64,000 bases of DNA from Pseudomonas frederiksbergensis (GTDB lineage: Bacteria > Pseudomonadota > Gammaproteobacteria > Pseudomonadales > Pseudomonadaceae): assembly GCF_003732705.1 (NCBI RefSeq), contig NZ_MOBR01000043.1, forward strand, positions 124,001-188,000, written 5' to 3'. The translations under genes were made by a program, and so were the position numbers. This document shows, piece by piece, positions 60,005-64,000 of the stretch. The notes below the pieces were generated by a model. It did no database searches and was not told where the DNA came from. It was given only the letters and a program-made list of their open reading frames with translations. Each line of letters begins with the position of its first letter. Within the stretch, counting starts at the first letter, position 1.

Positions 60005-60625
60005 TCCGAGTTCCTCGCAGGCATGACCGACTTATGCCGGTTCTAAATGTTTTATATGAAGCTGACGCAAACAGGTGTATTCCTGTCAGCGCTGTCAGGA
60101 ATAGACGCTAGCTGGAGTTTAACGAATGAGCAAGATTATTTTTTATAAGCTTATATCTGTATTAACTGTATGAAAAATAACGATTAAATGTAGGAATCAC
60201 CAAAATGGTGAGGCCTCTCACCATTTTGACGCACTTGACAGGATCGAAAAAAAGACCAGATTTCCTATGTGAAATCAGCCGCTTGAGGATGGTCTATGGT
60301 TGATGCGCAACTTTGAAAAAAAGATCAATGCACCAGATTGAGTCCTGACTGTTCGGACAACTTGCTGCACATTCCGCCTGAGTGGTGTGGCAAGTAATCG
60401 AAGACTCAATAGTTGAATGAATAAAACTGATAAACATCAGTTGTTTAGCAAAGTTTTATGGCACGGCAAGAGGCGCCAGCGGGGACCCCGGCACGTTTAT
60501 TGATGCCGCCGCTGACACCTTGGCCGGTCCGTAAAAGTTGTCAGTTCCTCCGGCCATCGTCGGCTCGCGCTACCAGGCGCCAGCCCCTGATGAGCAAAAA
60601 TAATTCAAAGAACAGTGGAGTGGCC
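60005..60625. other. 621-bp AT-rich intergenic control region
   Basis: Between the divergent dihydropyrimidinase and permease genes lies the most AT-rich stretch of the window (for example TGAGCAAGATTATTTTTTAT near 60127). No gene is evident; an open frame from 60458 joins the permease frame but lacks a ribosome site. It holds a perfect 28-bp inverted repeat at 60201 and probably both promoters. Confidence 0.7.
60201..60228. promoter_or_regulatory. perfect 12-4-12 inverted repeat (operator candidate)
   Basis: Arms CAAAATGGTGAG and CTCACCATTTTG around GCCT. A TTGACA, possibly a -35 element, starts at 60235. The dyad could be an operator for the divergent pyd promoters. It lacks a T run on either side, so a terminator is less likely. 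Confidence 0.55.
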
Positions 60626-62110
60626 ATGCAACAGATCAGATCGCAAGTGACCGAGCGCGACGGCTTGTTTGAGCTTGAAGCCGGCACCGACGTCCTCGAC
60701 AGTCCCCGTTACAACCACGACATGGCACCGACCAAGGTGCACGAACGAACCTGGAACAAATGGCACATCACTGCGCTGTGGATCGGCATGTCGGTCTGCG
60801 TGCCGACCTATACCCTCGGCGGTGTGCTCACTGCCTACTTCGGTTTGAGCGTCGGCGAAGCGTTGCTGGCGATTCTGCTGGCCAACCTGATCGTGCTGAT
60901 CCCGCTGACCCTCAACGCATTCGCCGGGACCAAGTACGGCATTCCTTTTCCGGTGTTGCTGCGCTCGTCCTTCGGCATCCTCGGTTCCAATGTGCCGTGC
61001 CTGATTCGGGCGTTGGTGGCGTGCGGCTGGTTTGGCATCCAGACGATGTTCGGTGGCCTGGCCATTCACTTGTTTTTGGGCTCGATTTTCGAAGGCTGGA
61101 AATCCCTCGGTGGTACCGGTGAAGTCATCGGTTTCATGATCTTCTGGTCGCTGAACCTGTGGGTCGTGCTGCGCGGCGCCGAGTCGATCAAATGGCTGGA
61201 AACCCTGTCCGCGCCGTTGTTGGTGGCCGTGGGCATCGGCCTGCTGGTGTGGGCGATGCCCAATGTTTCGATGACTGAGTTGTTGGCGATCCCGGCCAAA
61301 CGTCCTGAAGGCGCGAGCGTGGTCAGTTACTTCGCTGCCGGGCTGACGGCGATGGTCGGCTTCTGGGCCACGTTGTCGCTGAACATTCCGGACTTCAGCC
61401 GCTACGCCAAAAGCCAGAAGGACCAGATCCTCGGGCAGATTTTCGGCTTGCCGCTGACCATGTTCCTGTTCGCTTCCCTTGGCGTGATCATGACCGCCGC
61501 GTCGGTGAAACTGGTGGGCGTGACGGTTTCTGATCCGGTCAGCCTGATCGGCCATATCCAGAGCCCGGTCTGGGTTGCGGTGGCCATGGCGCTGATCATC
61601 ATCGCCACGCTGTCAACCAACACCGCCGCCAACATCGTCTCGCCGACCAACGACTTCCAGAACATCGCCCCCAAGGTGATCAACCGCACCAAAGCAGTGA
61701 TGCTCACCGGCCTGGTCGGGTTGCTGCTGATGGGGCATGAACTGCTGAAAAAACTCGGGCTGATCGTCTCTGACGTGAGCCTGGAAACCGTGTATTCCAA
61801 CTGGTTGCTGGGCTACTCCAGCCTGCTCGGGCCCATCGCCGGGATCATGGTGGTGGACTATTTCCTGATCAAGAAACAGCAACTGGATTTGGCCGGGCTC
61901 TATCGCGACGACGTGTACCCGGCGTGGAACTGGTTTGGTTTTATCGCGTTTGGCGTGCCGGTGGTGCTGACCTTGCTGTCGCTGGGTAGCGATGCGTTCA
62001 GCTGGTTCTACAGCTACGGCTGGTTTACCGGATCGGCGCTGGGCGGGTTGATTTATTACGGGTTGTGTTCGATGCGCGGCAGCCCTGTTCTGGCCAAGTC
62101 CCCCTCGTAA
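60626..62110 (+). CDS. NCS1-family uracil/cytosine/allantoin permease
   Basis: A 494-residue, 12-helix nucleobase:cation symporter-1. Family motifs: YNHDMAPTKVHERTWNKWHI before helix 1, GIPFPVLLRSSFGILGSNVP, ACGWFGIQTMFGG and LSTNTAANIVSPTNDFQNIA. I start at MQQIRSQVTERDGLFELEAG (60626), with GGAG five bases before the ATG; an ATG 12 codons earlier has no ribosome site. Placed within the pyd genes, it most likely imports uracil, thymine or hydantoins. Confidence 0.92.
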   Translation: MQQIRSQVTERDGLFELEAGTDVLDSPRYNHDMAPTKVHERTWNKWHITALWIGMSVCVPTYTLGGVLTAYFGLSVGEALLAILLANLIVLIPLTLNAFAGTKYGIPFPVLLRSSFGILGSNVPCLIRALVACGWFGIQTMFGGLAIHLFLGSIFEGWKSLGGTGEVIGFMIFWSLNLWVVLRGAESIKWLETLSAPLLVAVGIGLLVWAMPNVSMTELLAIPAKRPEGASVVSYFAAGLTAMVGFWATLSLNIPDFSRYAKSQKDQILGQIFGLPLTMFLFASLGVIMTAASVKLVGVTVSDPVSLIGHIQSPVWVAVAMALIIIATLSTNTAANIVSPTNDFQNIAPKVINRTKAVMLTGLVGLLLMGHELLKKLGLIVSDVSLETVYSNWLLGYSSLLGPIAGIMVVDYFLIKKQQLDLAGLYRDDVYPAWNWFGFIAFGVPVVLTLLSLGSDAFSWFYSYGWFTGSALGGLIYYGLCSMRGSPVLAKSPS

Positions 62111-62111
62111 T

Positions 62112-62218
62112 GATCGTTCCCACGCGACCCGTGGGAATGCAGCCCGGGACGCTCCGCGTCCCAACAGCGGACGCAGAGCGTCCATGGATGAATTCCCACG
62201 CAGAGCGTGGGAACTATC
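62112..62218. repeat. self-complementary element, copy 8 of 8
   Basis: GATCGTTCCCACGCGACCCG ... CGCAGAGCGTGGGAACTATC, starting 2 bp after the permease stop and ending 25 bp before the next gene on the same strand. Confidence 0.88.
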
Positions 62219-62242
62219 AGAAAAACAACTGAGGAGATCCCC

Positions 62243-63526
62243 ATGAACGCTGCCGTAGACGTTCTGCAATCCACCCATCAGCACATCAACCGCGACCGCT
62301 TGTGGCAGTCGCTCATGGAACTGGCCAAGCTCGGCGCCACGGCCAAGGGCGGGGTCTGTCGCCTGGCCCTGACCGACCTCGACCGCCAGGCTCGGGATAT
62401 TTTCGTCAACTGGTGCGAAGAGGCCGGTTGCACCGTCACCGTCGACGGCATCGGCAACATCTTCGCCCGCCGCCCCGGCCGCAACCCGAACCTGCCACCG
62501 GTGATGACCGGCAGCCACATCGACACCCAACCCACCGGCGGCAAGTTCGATGGCTGCTTCGGCGTACTCGCCGGCGTCGAAGTGCTGCGCACCCTCAATG
62601 ACCTCGGCGTGGAAACCGAGGCGCCGCTGGAAGTGGTGGTCTGGACCAACGAAGAGGGCTCGCGCTTTCCGCCGTGCATGATGGGCTCCGGCGTGTTCGC
62701 GGAAAAATTCACCCTTGAAGAAACCCTGGCCAAGGTTGATGTCGACGGAGTTTCGGTCGGCGATGCGCTGAACGCCATCGGTTACGCCGGCCCACGCCAG
62801 GTCAGTGGCCATGCGGTCGGCGCCTATTTCGAAGCGCACATCGAGCAAGGCCCGATCCTGGAAGACGAACACAAAACCATCGGCATCGTCATGGGCGCCC
62901 TCGGCCAGAAATGGTTCGACCTCAAACTGCGCGGCGTCGAAGCCCACGCCGGCCCGACCCCGATGCACCTGCGCAAGGACGCCCTGGTCGGCGCCGCCGT
63001 CATCGTAGGCGCCGTCAATCGCGCCGCCCTCGGCCATCAACCCCACGCCTGCGGCACCGTCGGTTGCCTGCAAGCCTACCCCGGCTCACGCAACGTCATC
63101 CCCGGCGAAGTGCGCATGACCCTCGACTTCCGGCATCTGGAACCGGCGCGCCTGGACTCGATGATCGCTGAAGTGCGCGAAGTCATCGAAACCACCTGCG
63201 AGGAACACGGCCTCACGTTCGAGCTGACACCGACCGCCGACTTCCCGCCGCTGTACTTCGACAAGGGCTGCGTCGAAGCAGTACGCGGCGCCGCTCAAGG
63301 TTTGGGCTTGTCGCACATGGACATCGTCAGCGGAGCAGGGCACGACGCAATCTTCCTCGCCGAACTCGGCCCGGCCGGGATGATCTTCGTGCCGTGCGAA
63401 GGCGGGATCAGCCACAACGAAATCGAAAACGCCGCGCCGGATGATTTGGCCGCCGGGTGTGCGGTGTTGTTGCGGGCGATGCTGGCGGCTTCAAAGGCGA
63501 TTGCTGAAGGTCAACTCTCGGCTTGA
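62243..63526 (+). CDS. pydC: N-carbamoyl-beta-alanine amidohydrolase (beta-ureidopropionase, M20 type)
   Basis: A 427-residue zinc-dependent hydrolase of the HyuC/AtzC/allantoate amidohydrolase group. Metal ligands in TGSHIDTQPTGGKFDG, WTNEEGSRF and AHIEQGPILE; the dimerisation domain has AHAGPTPMHLRKDA; last metal His in GISHNEIE. It releases beta-alanine, CO2 and ammonia, the third step of reductive pyrimidine breakdown. GAGGAG precedes the ATG at 62243. Confidence 0.92.
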   Translation: MNAAVDVLQSTHQHINRDRLWQSLMELAKLGATAKGGVCRLALTDLDRQARDIFVNWCEEAGCTVTVDGIGNIFARRPGRNPNLPPVMTGSHIDTQPTGGKFDGCFGVLAGVEVLRTLNDLGVETEAPLEVVVWTNEEGSRFPPCMMGSGVFAEKFTLEETLAKVDVDGVSVGDALNAIGYAGPRQVSGHAVGAYFEAHIEQGPILEDEHKTIGIVMGALGQKWFDLKLRGVEAHAGPTPMHLRKDALVGAAVIVGAVNRAALGHQPHACGTVGCLQAYPGSRNVIPGEVRMTLDFRHLEPARLDSMIAEVREVIETTCEEHGLTFELTPTADFPPLYFDKGCVEAVRGAAQGLGLSHMDIVSGAGHDAIFLAELGPAGMIFVPCEGGISHNEIENAAPDDLAAGCAVLLRAMLAASKAIAEGQLSA

Positions 63527-63540
63527 GCTGAAACCCTTCG

Positions 63541-63571
63541 ATTGTTCATGCCCCGACGAGGCGTGAACAAT
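63541..63571. terminator. possible bidirectional hairpin
   Basis: ATTGTTCATGCC pairs with GGCGTGAACAAT (one G-T pair) around a 7-base loop, in the 52-bp gap between the convergent pydC and the last gene. It lacks a clear T run, so termination is only suggested. Confidence 0.45.
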
Positions 63572-63578
63572 CAATGGC

Positions 63579-64000
63579 TCAGCGGGTTTCCTTGATGTCG
63601 TAGGTGTGCTGGATATGGAAGAACCCGCGGGGTGCCTGCTGGGTGCCCAGTTGCTGATAGTAGGGATACCAATATTTGGCCATGATCCACAGGTATTCCG
63701 GGCACGCCGCCCGGGATTCCAGCCCCGGCGTGACATCGAATTGCGCCGTGTTGTAGACCGCTTCCAGCATGGTCGCCCCAGGCATGCCGATGCCTTCGTG
63801 GATGGGGTTTGGCGTGCGATCAGCGCCCCAGGCGTAGGCCAGCCAGCGCAGGATGTGCTCAAGACTGTCAACCGGCGAGCGTGAATGCTTGAAGCGTTCA
63901 ATGGAGTCGCGAATGGTCTGTTGCGGCACCGGCAGTGCAATCACACAGATGTTTTCCCAGTGCGTGGCATCGGCAAAGTGGCTCAAGGGTTGTTCCACCA
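63579..64000 (-). CDS. unidentified protein, C-terminal part, runs off the window
   Basis: At least 139 residues of a minus-strand protein whose 5' end may lie beyond position 64000; a GTG at 63998 could be a start but more likely the frame continues. Tryptophan- and tyrosine-rich (ILRWLAYAWGADRTPNPIHE, YLWIMAKYWYPYYQQLGTQQ), no membrane segment or signal in the visible part. I do not recognise the family. Confidence 0.6.
   Translation of the reverse strand, partial: VEQPLSHFADATHWENICVIALPVPQQTIRDSIERFKHSRSPVDSLEHILRWLAYAWGADRTPNPIHEGIGMPGATMLEAVYNTAQFDVTPGLESRAACPEYLWIMAKYWYPYYQQLGTQQAPRGFFHIQHTYDIKETR

Noticed and set aside
60462..60477. TGGCACGGCAAGAGGC as a sigma-54 promoter
   Set aside because: The -24 half looks right, but GC of the -12 half is displaced by one base and the TTGC context is absent.
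60458..60625. 5' extension of the NCS1 permease by 56 codons
   Set aside because: No ribosome site at the early ATG and an unconserved-looking N-terminus; the ATG at 60626 has GGAG upstream.

Overview
The window is a stretch of chromosome from a high-GC gammaproteobacterium, almost certainly a Pseudomonas of the fluorescens/putida type. The evidence is a complete bkd operon with bkdR, a ped/exa/pqq quinoprotein locus in the Pseudomonas order, an OprD porin, and dozens of copies of Pseudomonas-style REP palindromes between genes. I see no rRNA, tRNA, CRISPR array, prophage or insertion sequence. This is core-like metabolic sequence with accessory sensing and resistance modules.

Layout. 0.1-3.1 kb: LysR regulator, orphan ModA-like binding protein and an MHS-type major facilitator. 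3.3-3.8 kb: a tandem 134-bp array of paired REPs. 3.8-6.5 kb: DJ-1/PfpI protein, RcnB-like protein, PAS-GGDEF cyclase, FKBP isomerase. 6.7-8.0 kb: dmeR-dmeF Co/Ni export module. 8.2-10.5 kb: cytochrome P450 with a divergent ArsR-like regulator and a small membrane protein. 10.6-12.7 kb: a LexA-boxed radical SAM plus DUF4130 pair. 12.8-13.8 kb: ilvE. 14.1-19.7 kb: branched-chain keto-acid dehydrogenase (bkdA1-bkdA2-bkdB-lpdV) with divergent bkdR. 19.8-23.2 kb: sulfide/persulfide detoxification (persulfide dioxygenase, BigR, SQR, TauE/SafE exporter).

23.5-46.1 kb is the centrepiece: a quinoprotein alcohol oxidation locus. It holds nosP-nahK (NO sensor and hybrid kinase), the ErbR/AgmR response regulator, a rhodanese-like CXXCW protein, a PQQ-associated ABC system (PedA1A2BC type), cytochrome c550 PedF, a MoxJ-like binding protein, a SoxYZ-like carrier, a SoxH-like hydrolase, a PQQ dehydrogenase with the lanthanide-type Asp-Tyr-Asp signature (PedH type), an aldehyde dehydrogenase, pqqA-B-C-E, ercA and ercS. 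The calcium-type dehydrogenase and its two-component switch, expected in the middle of this locus in relatives, are absent, and so is pqqD. A short TAC-YAAR-GTA box recurs roughly 70-110 bp upstream of most transcription units here, which suggests one shared NarL-type regulon.

46.1-50.5 kb: hexuronate/aldose catabolism (aldose 1-epimerase, SMP-30 lactonase, uronate dehydrogenase, OprD porin) with matching operator-like sites before udh and oprD. 50.8-53.6 kb: EmrB/EmrA-like efflux pair. 53.7-54.9 kb: copCD. 55.0-63.5 kb: reductive pyrimidine catabolism (RutR-like TetR regulator, pydA, pydX, dihydropyrimidinase, NCS1 permease, beta-ureidopropionase). The last gene, on the minus strand, runs to the window edge and is unidentified.

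Two repeat families dominate the intergenic space: REP doublets (REPINs) and a separate ~107-112 bp self-complementary element present in eight copies, nearly always directly after a stop codon. Start codons were moved inward from the longest open frame wherever a ribosome site or signal peptide favoured it; each entry says so.
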